Below, one piece after another: positions 20,311-30,166 of a stretch of DNA of 34,046 nucleotides. The notes under the pieces are model-generated. The model was not told the DNA's origin and made no database searches. It worked only from the letters and a program-made list of their open reading frames with translations. Source of the DNA: Hyphomicrobiales bacterium (lineage in GTDB: Bacteria > Pseudomonadota > Alphaproteobacteria > Rhizobiales > Xanthobacteraceae). Location of the stretch: contig JAHFPO010000001.1 of assembly GCA_023266695.1 (NCBI GenBank), positions 15,825 to 49,870 of the forward strand. The letters are read 5' to 3'. The number at the start of each line of letters is the position of its first letter. The stretch's first letter is position 1. Made by a program: the position numbers and the translations under genes.

Positions 20311-21294
20311 ATGACTGCTACCGCGACGATTGTCCCTGTCCCCGACATGAAGGTGTCGGTCAGGCAAGTTTTCGGCCTCGATGTCGACATGGACGTGCCG
20401 GCCTATTCGACGAGCGAGGAGCACGTTCCCGACATCGACCCGGACTATGTGTTCGACCGCGACACCACGCTCGCGATTCTAGCCGGCTTCGCCCATAACC
20501 GCCGGGTCTTGATCGCGGGCTATCATGGCACCGGCAAGTCGACCCATATCGAGCAGGTGGCGGCCCGTCTCAACTGGCCGTGCGTGCGCGTCAATCTCGA
20601 CAGTCACATCAGCCGCATCGATCTCGTCGGCAAGGACGCGATCGTGCTGAAGGATGGCCTGCAGGTCACCGAGTTCCGCGACGGCATCCTGCCCTGGGCG
20701 CTCCAGCGCAACATCGCGCTCTGCTTCGACGAATACGACGCCGGACGCCCCGACGTGATGTTCGTGATCCAGCGCGTGCTCGAGGTCCAGGGCAAGTTCA
20801 CGCTCCTCGACCAGAACAAGGTGATCCGGCCGCATCCCGCCTTCCGGCTGTTCGCGACCGCCAATACCATCGGATTGGGCGACACCACCGGTCTCTATCA
20901 CGGCACCCAGCAGATCAATCAGGGCCAGATGGACCGCTGGTCGATCGTCACCACGCTTAATTACCTCCCGCACGATAGAGAGGTCGAAATCGTACTCGCC
21001 AAGGCGCCCAAGTACCGGACGACCGAAGGGCGCGACACCGTCGCCAAGATGGTGCGCGTCGCCGATCTCACCCGCAGCGCTTTCGTCAACGGTGATCTGT
21101 CGACCGTCATGAGCCCGCGCACGGTGATCGTCTGGGCGGAGAACACCGAGATTTTCGGCGACCTTGCCTTCGCCTTCCGCGTCACCTTCCTCAACCGGTG
21201 CGACGAGCTCGAGCGGCCCCTGGTCGCCGAGTTCTATCAACGCAGCTTCGGGCGCGAGTTGCCGGAATCGACGGTGAACGTCGCGTTGTCCTGA
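20311..21294 (+). CDS. cobS: Cobaltochelatase subunit CobS
   Basis: [33 protein letters not shown]...; AAA+ Walker [41 protein letters not shown]. Confidence 0.97.
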   Translation: MTATATIVPVPDMKVSVRQVFGLDVDMDVPAYSTSEEHVPDIDPDYVFDRDTTLAILAGFAHNRRVLIAGYHGTGKSTHIEQVAARLNWPCVRVNLDSHISRIDLVGKDAIVLKDGLQVTEFRDGILPWALQRNIALCFDEYDAGRPDVMFVIQRVLEVQGKFTLLDQNKVIRPHPAFRLFATANTIGLGDTTGLYHGTQQINQGQMDRWSIVTTLNYLPHDREVEIVLAKAPKYRTTEGRDTVAKMVRVADLTRSAFVNGDLSTVMSPRTVIVWAENTEIFGDLAFAFRVTFLNRCDELERPLVAEFYQRSFGRELPESTVNVALS

Positions 21295-21297
21295 GCG

Positions 21298-23190
21298 ATG
21301 ACGATTCCAAATACTGGCAAGAGCAAACCCGGCGAACCGCCGGCGGAGCCGTTCAAGCGCGCGGTCGCGGGCTGCCTGCGCGCCATCGCCGGCCGGCCCG
21401 ATCTCGAGGTCGCCTTCGCCGCCGAAAAGCCGGCGCTCACGCGGGAGCGGGCGCGTCTGCCCGAGCCGCCGCGGCGCATGACCCGCACCGACGCGGCGAT
21501 CCTGCGCGGTCATGCCGATTCCATGGCGCTCAGGACCGCTTGCCACAATCCGGGGATTCACCGCCGTCTGCTGCCCGAAGGCGGCGCGGCGCGAGCGGTG
21601 TTCGAGGCGGTCGAGCAGGCCCGCGTCGAGGCGATCGGTTCGCGCCGCATGATGGGCGTCGCCTCGAATCTCACCGCCATGCTCGAGGACCGCTACCATC
21701 GGGGCAGTTACGATGAGATCACCGACCGCGCCGATGCGCCGCTCGAGGACGCAGTCGCCATGATCGTGCGCGAGCGGCTCACCGGCCTAGAACCGCCGCC
21801 CGCCGCGAAAAAGATCGTCGAGCTCTGGCGCGAGTTCGTCGAGACTCGCGCCGATCGCGAACTCGATCAGTTGACACAGGAACTCGACGACCAGCGCGGC
21901 TTCGCCGAAACCGTGCACGACCTGCTCGCCTCCCTCGACATGGGTGAGGAGCGCCTTGCCGACCGTGATGAGGAGGGAGCAGATAATTCTGATGAGCAGA
22001 ACCGGGACGAGTCCGGCGAGCAAGGCAGATCCGAGCGCGAAGACGCAACAGATGGTTTGACACCCGAGGACGCGAAGCTCGCCGCCGACGATGCCTCGGA
22101 CGTTTCGTCTGAAGCCGACCAGGCGCCGACTGCGGAGCGTCCGGACGACCTCAATGTCGGCGATGCGCGCGACGCCGCCGAACCCTGGCGGCCGCGCCAT
22201 GCCGGTGCCAACGAGCCGCGCGGACCCAATTACCGGGCTTTCACTTCCCGATTCGACGAAGTGGTAGGCGCCGAGGAGTTGTGCGACCCGGAAGAGCTTG
22301 CCCGCTTGCGCAGCTATCTCGACAAGCAGCTCCAGCACCTGCAGGGCGTGGTCGCGCGCCTCGCCAACCGCCTGCAGCGTCGGCTGCTCGCCAAGCAGAA
22401 CCGCGCCTGGGAGTTCGACCTCGAGGAAGGCATGCTCGATCCGGCCCGGCTGTCGCGTGTCATCGTCGATCCGTTCCAGCCGCTCTCCTTCAAGCGTGAG
22501 CGCGACACCGACTTCCGCGACACGGTGGTCACGCTGCTCCTTGACAATTCGGGCTCGATGCGCGGCCGCCCGATCACGGTCGCGGCGACCTGTGCCGACA
22601 TCCTTGCACGCACGCTCGAGCGCTGCGGCGTCAAGGTCGAGATTCTCGGCTTCACCACCCGCGCCTGGAAGGGCGGCCAGTCGCGCGAAGCCTGGCTCGC
22701 CGCGAACAAGCCTGCCAATCCCGGCCGGCTCAACGACCTCCGGCACATCATCTACAAATCTGCCGATGCGCCATGGCGGCGAGCGCGAAAAAATCTCGGC
22801 CTGATGATGCGCGAGGGATTGCTGAAGGAAAACATCGACGGCGAGGCGCTCGATTGGGCGCACCGGCGTCTGCTCGGCCGGCCGGAGGCGCGGAAAATTA
22901 TGATGATGATCTCCGACGGCGCGCCGGTCGACGATTCGACGCTCTCGGTCAATCCCGGCAACTATCTCGAGCGCCACCTGCGCTATGTCATCGAGGAGAT
23001 CGAGACCCGCTCACCCGTGGAACTCATCGCCGTCGGCATTGGACACGACGTCACGCGCTACTACCGGCGCGCCGTCACCATCGTCGATGCCGAGGAACTC
23101 GGCGGCGCCATGACCGAGAAGCTGGCGGAGCTCTTTGACGAGCAGGCCGTATCCGAACCGCGTCGCGAGCGCGCACGGACCGGTAAATGA
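21298..23190 (+). CDS. cobT: Cobaltochelatase subunit CobT
   Basis: Acidic linker followed by a vWA/MIDAS domain: [50 protein letters not shown]. Confidence 0.97.
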   Translation: MTIPNTGKSKPGEPPAEPFKRAVAGCLRAIAGRPDLEVAFAAEKPALTRERARLPEPPRRMTRTDAAILRGHADSMALRTACHNPGIHRRLLPEGGAARAVFEAVEQARVEAIGSRRMMGVASNLTAMLEDRYHRGSYDEITDRADAPLEDAVAMIVRERLTGLEPPPAAKKIVELWREFVETRADRELDQLTQELDDQRGFAETVHDLLASLDMGEERLADRDEEGADNSDEQNRDESGEQGRSEREDATDGLTPEDAKLAADDASDVSSEADQAPTAERPDDLNVGDARDAAEPWRPRHAGANEPRGPNYRAFTSRFDEVVGAEELCDPEELARLRSYLDKQLQHLQGVVARLANRLQRRLLAKQNRAWEFDLEEGMLDPARLSRVIVDPFQPLSFKRERDTDFRDTVVTLLLDNSGSMRGRPITVAATCADILARTLERCGVKVEILGFTTRAWKGGQSREAWLAANKPANPGRLNDLRHIIYKSADAPWRRARKNLGLMMREGLLKENIDGEALDWAHRRLLGRPEARKIMMMISDGAPVDDSTLSVNPGNYLERHLRYVIEEIETRSPVELIAVGIGHDVTRYYRRAVTIVDAEELGGAMTEKLAELFDEQAVSEPRRERARTGK

Positions 23191-24206
23191 CGCCAAGCCA
23201 GCGATTTTTCGCCGTCGCGCTCGCAGTTGTAGTCGCGTTATCGGTAGGACCCGCCGTCCTTCAGGCGGAGCGACCCGGCCCGGTGCGCATCGAGTTGCGC
23301 GCGGCGCCGATTCAGCATTTCGAGCACCGCAATCCCGAACGCAGCCGCTTTGGCGCGCTCGAATTCCGCGGCGGACTTGTTCTGACCTCGAGCTATGCGC
23401 ATTTCGGCGGTCTGTCCGCGCTCCTCATGGCTTCCGACGGCCAGCATTTTCTCTCGGTCAGCGACAAAGGACACTGGCTGCGCGGGCGGATTACACAAGA
23501 TGGCGACCGGCCGACCGCCATCGTCGACGCCGAGATGGCCCGCATCCTCGGCCCCGACGGCCGCCCGCTATGGGAGCGCGGATGGTACGACACCGAGTCG
23601 CTCGCCGAGGACGGCAGAACGGTCTATGTCGGAATCGAAAAAGTGAACCGGATCGTTCGCTTCGACTACGGCAAGGATGGACTATTGGCTCGCGGCCAGC
23701 CGATCCCGGTGCCGCCCGGTGTGCGCACGCTGCCCAGGAGCAAAGGGCTTGAAGCGCTTGCCTTCGTGCCGAAAGGCATGCCGCTCGCGGGCACGCTCGT
23801 TGCCATCTCGGAGCGCGGACTTGATGCCGATGGAAATATTCTTGGCTTTCTCATCGGCGGTCCCACTCCCGGAATTTTCACGCTTCGTCGCAGCGATGAT
23901 TACGACGTGACCGATGCCGCGATCACGCCTGCGGCCGATCTTCTCGTGCTGGAACGGCGCTTCACCATCCTGCAGGGAGCCGGCATGCGCATACGCCGGT
24001 TTCCGCTTGCAGCCCTGAAACCTGGCGTGTTGCTCGATGGTGAAATCCTGATCGACGCGGACTTCGCTCAGGAGATCGATAATATGGAGGGGCTCGGCGT
24101 GCACCAGAACGCCGCCGGTGAGACTATCCTCACCCTCATCTCCGACGACAATTTCAATCCATTGCAGCGGACGATCCTGCTGCGGTTCGCGCTAGTCGGA
24201 CGCTGA
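23187..24206 (+). CDS. Esterase-like activity of phytase family protein (secreted)
   Basis: Signal peptide, then [24 protein letters not shown]...[27 protein letters not shown] overlap with cobT. Confidence 0.9.
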   Translation: MTPSQRFFAVALAVVVALSVGPAVLQAERPGPVRIELRAAPIQHFEHRNPERSRFGALEFRGGLVLTSSYAHFGGLSALLMASDGQHFLSVSDKGHWLRGRITQDGDRPTAIVDAEMARILGPDGRPLWERGWYDTESLAEDGRTVYVGIEKVNRIVRFDYGKDGLLARGQPIPVPPGVRTLPRSKGLEALAFVPKGMPLAGTLVAISERGLDADGNILGFLIGGPTPGIFTLRRSDDYDVTDAAITPAADLLVLERRFTILQGAGMRIRRFPLAALKPGVLLDGEILIDADFAQEIDNMEGLGVHQNAAGETILTLISDDNFNPLQRTILLRFALVGR

Positions 24207-24215
24207 CCGTCCGGC

Positions 24216-24503
24216 TCAGCCGGCGGCGGCCGCTTTGACGATCTTGCGCTTTAGATCGAGCGCCTTGGGCGAAAGCACGTCGTCCCTGGACTTCAGCAGG
24301 AAAGCGTCGAGGCCACCGCGATGATCGACGGACTTGAGCGCATTCGCGCTCACCTTGAGACGCACCGTGCGTTTGAGCGCATCGCTCTGCAGCGTGACCC
24401 TGCAAAGATTGGGCAGGAACCGGCGCTTGGTTTTCCGGTTCGAGTGGCTCACCCTGTGGCCGGAGAGCACCCCCTTGCCGGTGAGCTCGCAACGCCGCGA
24501 CAT
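24216..24503 (-). CDS. rpmB: 50S ribosomal protein L28
   Basis: [69 protein letters not shown]. Confidence 0.98.
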   Translation of the reverse strand: MSRRCELTGKGVLSGHRVSHSNRKTKRRFLPNLCRVTLQSDALKRTVRLKVSANALKSVDHRGGLDAFLLKSRDDVLSPKALDLKRKIVKAAAAG

Positions 24504-24783
24504 GGCTCGTCATCCTTTACGCAATAGTTCGGGAGCTACGAGGCTCGCGGCCTTGTCGTTCTCCCGACATGTCTGGGAACGCGGCCCCTCATAGTAAGGC
24601 AGCAGGCAAGCGTCAAGCGCGAGGGTACGGCCACCGGGTCACAGTTCCGACGTATTCCCCCGTCACCCACGATTTTTAGGGACGGCGGCGAACTTTTCGA
24701 TCCGATTTGAAGGACGATTTTCCGCGGCGCCCCGCGCCAGCATAATGCTAGCCTTAGGGTTCGCGAGAAGGTATGCCGATCCC

Positions 24784-25620
24784 ATGTATCGACAAACCGC
24801 ATCCCTTGCTGCCGCGCTCGCCTTCTTCACCGCCGCTTCCACCCCCGCTGTCGCCGAAGGCCGGCTCGAAGCGCAGTATTCGATTACGCTTACCGGCATC
24901 CCGATTGGTCGGGGTGCGCTCGTGCTCGAACTCAGCAATGATAATTATACCACCGCCGGCAGCGCCACCGTCACCGGTCTCCTGAAGCTGGTTTCGCCCG
25001 GCAAGGGTTCGGCCGCTTCACGCGGTACCATCACCAACGGCAAGATCTCGCCGATCTCCTATTCATTGACCTCGGAGAGCGGCGAACGCTGGGAAGACAT
25101 CCGTATGGCGATCGCCGCCAGCGTCGTACGCGATTTCACCATCATGCCGCCGCCCTCTCATTCCGACGACCGGATTCCGATCGCCGATGAGCACCGCAAG
25201 GGGGTGGTCGATCCGATGAGCGCGGCGATCATGCCGGTCCCGGGCTCCGGCGATCTTCTCAGCGCCGAGGCCTGCAACCGTACAGTTTCAATCTTCGACG
25301 GCCGCCAACGTTACGATCTGGTGATGAGCTACGAGCGGTCCGATTCCGCCAAGGACGTAAAGGGCTATTCCGGCCCGCTCGTCGTCTGCCGCATCGCCTA
25401 TCGTCCGCTCGCGGGCCACCGGCCCAATCGCGCCCAGGTCAAGTACATGGTCGAGAACCAGAACATCTTCGTCTGGCTGGCGCCGGTCGCGGGTACCCGC
25501 GTGCTGGTGCCGGTACGGGTCACGGTCGCGACCCTGCTCGGCACGCTGGCCGTGCAAGCCACGCATTTTTCGAGCGAGCCGCGGGCGCAGACGGTCGGGA
25601 ATCCGGCTGCGAAGAAATAG
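24784..25620 (+). CDS. DUF3108 domain-containing secreted protein
   Basis: Signal peptide MYRQTASLAAALAFFTAASTPAVAEGRLEAQYSITLTGIPIGRGALVLELSNDNYTTAGSATVTGLL... Confidence 0.88.
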   Translation: MYRQTASLAAALAFFTAASTPAVAEGRLEAQYSITLTGIPIGRGALVLELSNDNYTTAGSATVTGLLKLVSPGKGSAASRGTITNGKISPISYSLTSESGERWEDIRMAIAASVVRDFTIMPPPSHSDDRIPIADEHRKGVVDPMSAAIMPVPGSGDLLSAEACNRTVSIFDGRQRYDLVMSYERSDSAKDVKGYSGPLVVCRIAYRPLAGHRPNRAQVKYMVENQNIFVWLAPVAGTRVLVPVRVTVATLLGTLAVQATHFSSEPRAQTVGNPAAKK

Positions 25621-25698
25621 CCTTCCGACCTGAGTGCGCGGTCGGGGAACTCCTCCGCGGGCAGCGAATGAAATGGTTAATCCGCACACGGAATCCGC

Positions 25699-25748
25699 GT
25701 TAGGTCCGTCACAACGGGCATAGTGCTCGTGGGTCGACGAGACCTAAC
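25699..25748. promoter_or_regulatory. Long intergenic hairpin/inverted repeat of unknown function
   Basis: GTTAGGTCCGTC-aca-ACGGGC-atagt-GCTCGT-gggtc-GACG-a-GACCTAAC: 18 pairs with one G-U, one 1-nt bulge and one internal loop. Confidence 0.7.
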
Positions 25749-25915
25749 CTCAAGATTTAGCAGTGAACGAACCTCGAAAGCCATGGAGTCAGCGATTCGG
25801 GCGCGGTTCGTTCCGAGCGCGTTCCAAACCTTATCGAATTCACAGCAATCGTCGCGATTCTGTCGCGATATGATACAGAAATCGGACCAGACGACGCCCG
25901 GTGCCAGCGTTTTCG

Positions 25916-28900
25916 ATGACCCCATCCAAGTTTTCGGCCACGCCCTTGCGGCGCGGGCGCGGCGTCACCGCCGTGCTGGGGCCGACCAACACCGGCAAGA
26001 CCCATCTCGCCATCGAACGCATGCTCGGCCATTCGAGCGGGCTCATCGGCCTCCCGCTCAGGCTGCTCGCGCGCGAGGTCTATAACCGCGCAGTCGAACG
26101 CGTGGGGCCGAATGCGGTCGCCCTCATCACCGGCGAAGAGAAGATCAAACCGGCCAATCCACGCTACTGGATCTCGACGGTCGAGGCCATGCCGCGCGAT
26201 CTCGATGTCGCCTTCGTCGCGATCGACGAGGTCCAGCTCGCCGGCGACTTCGAGCGCGGCCATGTCTTCACCGACCGCATGCTTCATCGCCGCGGCCGCG
26301 AGGAGACATTGGTATTGGGCGCTGCCACCATGCGCCCCCTGGTCGAGCGGTTGCTGCCCGGCGTCGACGTCATCCAGCGTCCGCGGCTGTCACAGCTCAC
26401 CTTCGCCGGCGAGAAGAAGATCACCCGCCTGCCGCGTCGGAGCGCGATCGTCGCCTTCTCGGCCGAGGAGGTCTACGCGATCGCGGAACTCATTCGCCGC
26501 CAGCGCGGGGGTGCGGCGGTCGTGCTCGGCGCGCTCTCCCCGCGTACGCGCAATGCCCAGGTCGATCTTTATCAATCCGGAGACGTCGATTATCTCGTCG
26601 CCACCGACGCCATCGGCATGGGGCTCAATCTCGACGTCGACCACATCGCCTTCGCCTCGGACCGCAAGTTCGATGGCCACCAGCATCGCCGGCTCTCGCC
26701 CGCGGAGCTCGCGCAGATCGCGGGCCGGGCCGGGCGTGCGATGCGCGACGGTACCTTCGGCACCACCGGCCGTTGTTCCGTCTTCGAGCCGGAACTGGTC
26801 GAACGGCTGGAAGGGCACAATTTCGAGGCGGTGCGCGTGCTGCAATGGCGCAACGACAAGCTCGATTTCCGTTCGCTCGGTGCGCTCTTGGAAAGCCTCG
26901 CTGCGCCGCCACACGAGGAGGGCCTCACCCGTGCGCCCGCTGCCGACGACGTGCGGGTGCTGGAACGGGCGGCCAAGGACGAAGACATCGTGCGGCTCGC
27001 GAACTCGCCCGCCGCCGTCGAGCGGTTGTGGGGGGTCTGCCAGGTCCCCGATTACCGCAAGATCGCTCCCGCCGCGCATGCCGACCTCGTCCTGACCCTC
27101 TATGGATTCCTGATGCGGGAGGGTAGGATTCCGATCGACTGGTTTCAGCGCCAGGCCGCACTTGCCGATCGGGCCGACGGCGATATCGACACGCTCTCGA
27201 GCCGCATCGCGCAAATACGTACCTGGACTTTCGTTGCCAACCGGTTGGACTGGCTCGACGACCCGGAGTACTGGCAAGGCGTCACCCGGGGAGTGGAGGA
27301 CAGGCTCTCGGACGCGCTGCACGAGCGGCTCGCCCAACGCTTCGTGGACCGCCGCACCAGCATGCTGATGCGGCGCCTCAGAGAGAACGCGATGTTGGAA
27401 ACGGAGATCACCAAGACGGGCGACGTCATCGTCGAGGGCCACGTCATCGGTCATCTCTCGGGCTTCGAATTCGCACCCGATGCCTCGGGTGGCGGGCAGG
27501 ATGCCAAGGCCTTGCGCGCCGCGGCACAGAAGGCGCTCACGGGCGAGCTGGAAGCCCGCGCCAAACGTCTCCATGAGGCGCCCGACGATGCCTTCGCGCT
27601 CGCCAGCGACGGCGCGATCCGCTGGATCGGAGAGCCGGTCGCACGTCTCTCCCCCGGCGAGAATGTGCTGGAGCCGCGCTTGCGCGTGCTCGCCGACGAG
27701 CAGCTCACCGATGCCGCGAGAGAAAGCGTCGAGGTGCGTCTCACACTCTGGCTCAAGACGCACATCGAGAAGCTGCTCGGACCCCTCATTGCGCTCAGCA
27801 AGGCCGAGGACGTCACCGGCATCGCCCGCGGCGTCGCCTTTCAACTCATCGAGGCGCTCGGCGTGCTCGATCGCCCGAAAGTCGCGGATGAGGTGAAAAG
27901 CCTCGACCAGACCACGCGCGCGATCTTGCGCAAGTACGGCGTGCGCTTCGGCGCCTATCACATCTATCTGCCGGCCTTGCTCAAGCCTGCCCCGCGCACG
28001 CTCAGCCTCACGCTGTGGTCGCTCAAACACGGCGACCTCGACCACAAAGGGCTCGCCGACCTGCCGGGGCTGGCCGCGAGCGGACGAACCTCGATCCCGG
28101 TCGCTCCCGATACCGGCAAGGCGTTCTACCGGGTCATCGGCTACCGGGTTTGCGGCGCGCGCGCGATCCGGGTCGATATCCTCGAGCGTCTCGCTGATCT
28201 CATCCGCCCCGCCCTCTCCTGGCGGACGGGCGCGCCCGGCGAGAAACCCGCGGGCGCCTTCGACGGCAGGGGTTTCGTCGTGACGGTTGCCATGACCTCG
28301 CTCGCGGGCTGCTCCGGCGAGGATTTTGCCTCGATCCTGCGCGCCCTCGGGTATCGCATGGATCGCCGCCCGGCATTACCGCCCGAATCCGCGACCAGTG
28401 AAGTGAAGCCGGTAGACGAGACTGCTCCCGCCGACGCGCCGGCGATCGCGCCCGCGGCGGACGAGCCGGAGACGAGCCCGGCCGCAGGCGAGGCGCCGGC
28501 GCTTTCGGTGGCGATGGCCGCGGAAGCTCCATCACCGGCGGCTGCGCTGGAATTGCCGGCGGCAGCGCCGGTCGAACCAACCCCGATTGGCGCGGAGACT
28601 GCGGCGGTACCGTCCGCCTCTTCCACGGCGGACCCGGCCGAGCCCGCTATGATCGAGGTCTGGCGTCCGGGCCGGCCCGAGGGAGCGCGGCGGCCGAAGC
28701 AGAGGCGCAAGGAAAGCAAGCCAGAACGCCAGAGCCCGCCCGCCGTAGAGAGGGCCAAAACCGAAGTTCCCGCAGCTGCCGAAGCGGGACGGCCCGCCCG
28801 TCGCGATCGTCCGCGGCGTGAGCCGCGGCGCGGCGATAGGCCCCGTCCGGAACACGACGATCGGCCGCAAGCAAAGCCGCGCCAGGAAAACCGGCGGGAT

Positions 28901-29002
28901 AAACCGCGCCCGCGGGATAAACCGATTGATCCGAACTCGCCCTTCGCCGCGCTCTTGGAGCTCAAGGCCCGGCTCGAAGCCGGCGGCAAAGACAAGAGCT
29001 GA
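25916..29002 (+). CDS. Suv3-like DExH helicase with long disordered Ala/Pro- then Arg-rich C-terminal tail
   Basis: VTAVLGPTNTGKTHLAIERMLGHSSGLIGLPLRLLAREVYNRAV; IDEVQLAGD; LSPAELAQIAGRAGRAMRDGTFGTTG; tail RPRREPRRGDRPRPEHDDRPQAKPRQENRRDKPRPRDKPIDPNSPFAALLELKARLEAGG. Confidence 0.93.
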   Translation: MTPSKFSATPLRRGRGVTAVLGPTNTGKTHLAIERMLGHSSGLIGLPLRLLAREVYNRAVERVGPNAVALITGEEKIKPANPRYWISTVEAMPRDLDVAFVAIDEVQLAGDFERGHVFTDRMLHRRGREETLVLGAATMRPLVERLLPGVDVIQRPRLSQLTFAGEKKITRLPRRSAIVAFSAEEVYAIAELIRRQRGGAAVVLGALSPRTRNAQVDLYQSGDVDYLVATDAIGMGLNLDVDHIAFASDRKFDGHQHRRLSPAELAQIAGRAGRAMRDGTFGTTGRCSVFEPELVERLEGHNFEAVRVLQWRNDKLDFRSLGALLESLAAPPHEEGLTRAPAADDVRVLERAAKDEDIVRLANSPAAVERLWGVCQVPDYRKIAPAAHADLVLTLYGFLMREGRIPIDWFQRQAALADRADGDIDTLSSRIAQIRTWTFVANRLDWLDDPEYWQGVTRGVEDRLSDALHERLAQRFVDRRTSMLMRRLRENAMLETEITKTGDVIVEGHVIGHLSGFEFAPDASGGGQDAKALRAAAQKALTGELEARAKRLHEAPDDAFALASDGAIRWIGEPVARLSPGENVLEPRLRVLADEQLTDAARESVEVRLTLWLKTHIEKLLGPLIALSKAEDVTGIARGVAFQLIEALGVLDRPKVADEVKSLDQTTRAILRKYGVRFGAYHIYLPALLKPAPRTLSLTLWSLKHGDLDHKGLADLPGLAASGRTSIPVAPDTGKAFYRVIGYRVCGARAIRVDILERLADLIRPALSWRTGAPGEKPAGAFDGRGFVVTVAMTSLAGCSGEDFASILRALGYRMDRRPALPPESATSEVKPVDETAPADAPAIAPAADEPETSPAAGEAPALSVAMAAEAPSPAAALELPAAAPVEPTPIGAETAAVPSASSTADPAEPAMIEVWRPGRPEGARRPKQRRKESKPERQSPPAVERAKTEVPAAAEAGRPARRDRPRREPRRGDRPRPEHDDRPQAKPRQENRRDKPRPRDKPIDPNSPFAALLELKARLEAGGKDKS

Positions 29003-29007
29003 GCGTC

Positions 29008-29451
29008 TTGCCCGCCGAGCGCCAACGCATCGACCGGTGGCTCTGGCACGCACGCCTCGTCAAGACGCGCGTGCTCGCGGTCACGCTCGCGATTTCCGGC
29101 CACGTCCGCGTCAATGGCCGGCGCATCGGAGCGCCCGGGCGGGCGGTGCGGATTGGCGACGTGCTGACCGTCGCCTTGCCAAGCGCGGTCAGGGTGTTGC
29201 GGGTGGTAGCTTTCGCCGAGCGCCGCGGCGGGGCCGAGGACGCAAGGGGCCTCTATGACGAGATTGCCCCGGCTGCTTCGAATGCTACGTCGCTATCATC
29301 CGCATCATCCGCATCATCCGCCCCAATGCGCGGGCGCAGGGAGAAGGACGGCCGACCCGGCGCGAGCGTCACGCGCGCGATCCGCTGCGACAACGCGGTT
29401 CGACGCTCGATGCTTGAGCACTGGCAATGCCGCACGCGGCGGCTTAGATAA
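29008..29451 (+). CDS. S4-domain RNA-binding protein (Hsp15-like); C-terminus apparently frame-displaced
   Basis: TTG start; MPAERQRIDRWLWHARLVKTRVLAVTLAISGHVRVNGRRIGAPGRAVRIGDVLTV is a canonical S4 domain. Confidence 0.88.
   Translation: MPAERQRIDRWLWHARLVKTRVLAVTLAISGHVRVNGRRIGAPGRAVRIGDVLTVALPSAVRVLRVVAFAERRGGAEDARGLYDEIAPAASNATSLSSASSASSAPMRGRREKDGRPGASVTRAIRCDNAVRRSMLEHWQCRTRRLR
29295..29321 (+). repeat. 3 perfect tandem copies of ATCATCCGC (9 bp) inside the S4 gene
   Basis: atcatccgc|atcatccgc|atcatccgc read directly from sequence. Confidence 0.97.
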
Positions 29452-29500
29452 ACGCCATGAACCTGCAGTCTTGACCGATGACCTCTGATGGAAATTCGCA

Positions 29501-29836
29501 ATGACTTATATCGTCAACGATAGCTGCATTCGTTGCAAATACATGGATTGCGTCGAGGTGTGCCCCGTGGATTGCTTCTACGAGGGCGAGAACATGCTCG
29601 TCATCCACCCCGACGAATGTATCGATTGCGGCGTGTGCGAGCCCGAATGCCCGGTCGATGCGATCAAGCCCGATACCGTTCCGGGGTTGGAGAAATGGCT
29701 CGCGCTCAATGCCGAATACGCCAAGATCTGGCCCAATATCACGGTGAAGCGCGACCCCCCGCCGGACGCCAAGGAATGGGAGGGAAAGCCGGGCAAGGAA
29801 GTCCAGTTCTCGCCCAATCCTGGACAGGGAGACTGA
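29501..29836 (+). CDS. fdxA: FdxA-type ferredoxin (3Fe-4S/4Fe-4S)
   Basis: [59 protein letters not shown]. Confidence 0.97.
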   Translation: MTYIVNDSCIRCKYMDCVEVCPVDCFYEGENMLVIHPDECIDCGVCEPECPVDAIKPDTVPGLEKWLALNAEYAKIWPNITVKRDPPPDAKEWEGKPGKEVQFSPNPGQGD

Positions 29837-29879
29837 GCGAATTTCCCGTGAATTCGTTGTGATAACGCCGGGGCGCTAA

Positions 29880-29915
29880 CCTTGCCGTCATCGCGCTGCG
29901 GTAAGGCTTTGATTT
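29880..29915 (+). terminator. Probable intrinsic terminator of fdxA
   Basis: CCTTGCCG-tcatcgcgctg-CGGTAAGG (8 bp, one G-U) followed by CTTTGATTTTT. Confidence 0.5.
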
Positions 29916-29936
29916 TTGGCCAAATTGTGCTATATT
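29909..29936 (+). promoter_or_regulatory. Candidate sigma-70-type promoter for carD leader/sRNA
   Basis: TTGATT - 16 nt - TATATT. Confidence 0.5.
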
Positions 29937-29968
29937 ACAAAGACATCGAGCGTTTCCGCCTGGCCGCG

Positions 29969-29990
29969 AGCTCCTTCGGGAGCTGTTTTT
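29969..29990 (+). terminator. UUCG-tetraloop terminator/attenuator-like hairpin in carD leader
   Basis: AGCTCC-TTCG-GGAGCT followed by GTTTTT. Confidence 0.65.
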
Positions 29991-30166
29991 GTCGCAATCC
30001 GAGCCGTCGCGATCGCCTTTGGACGCCCTTGCCACTTGTGGGGGCGGGGGAAATGCGTCGCCCCGGAGACCGGCGGAACCGGTCGGGGTGGTGTTCAGGT
30101 GCGTCGCTAGAGCGCATCGAAAGTTGAGTAGCCCGGCGTGAGTCCGGGCAAAGGAGCAGGGTGCCA

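Noticed and set aside
26390-28045. 551-aa minus-strand ORF
   Set aside because: Antisense shadow of the Suv3-like helicase.
29937-30166. Possible SRP RNA or 6S RNA in the carD leader
   Set aside because: No GGAAG-type SRP apical loop context and no long closing stem of a 6S RNA that I could identify; kept only as an unassigned structured leader.
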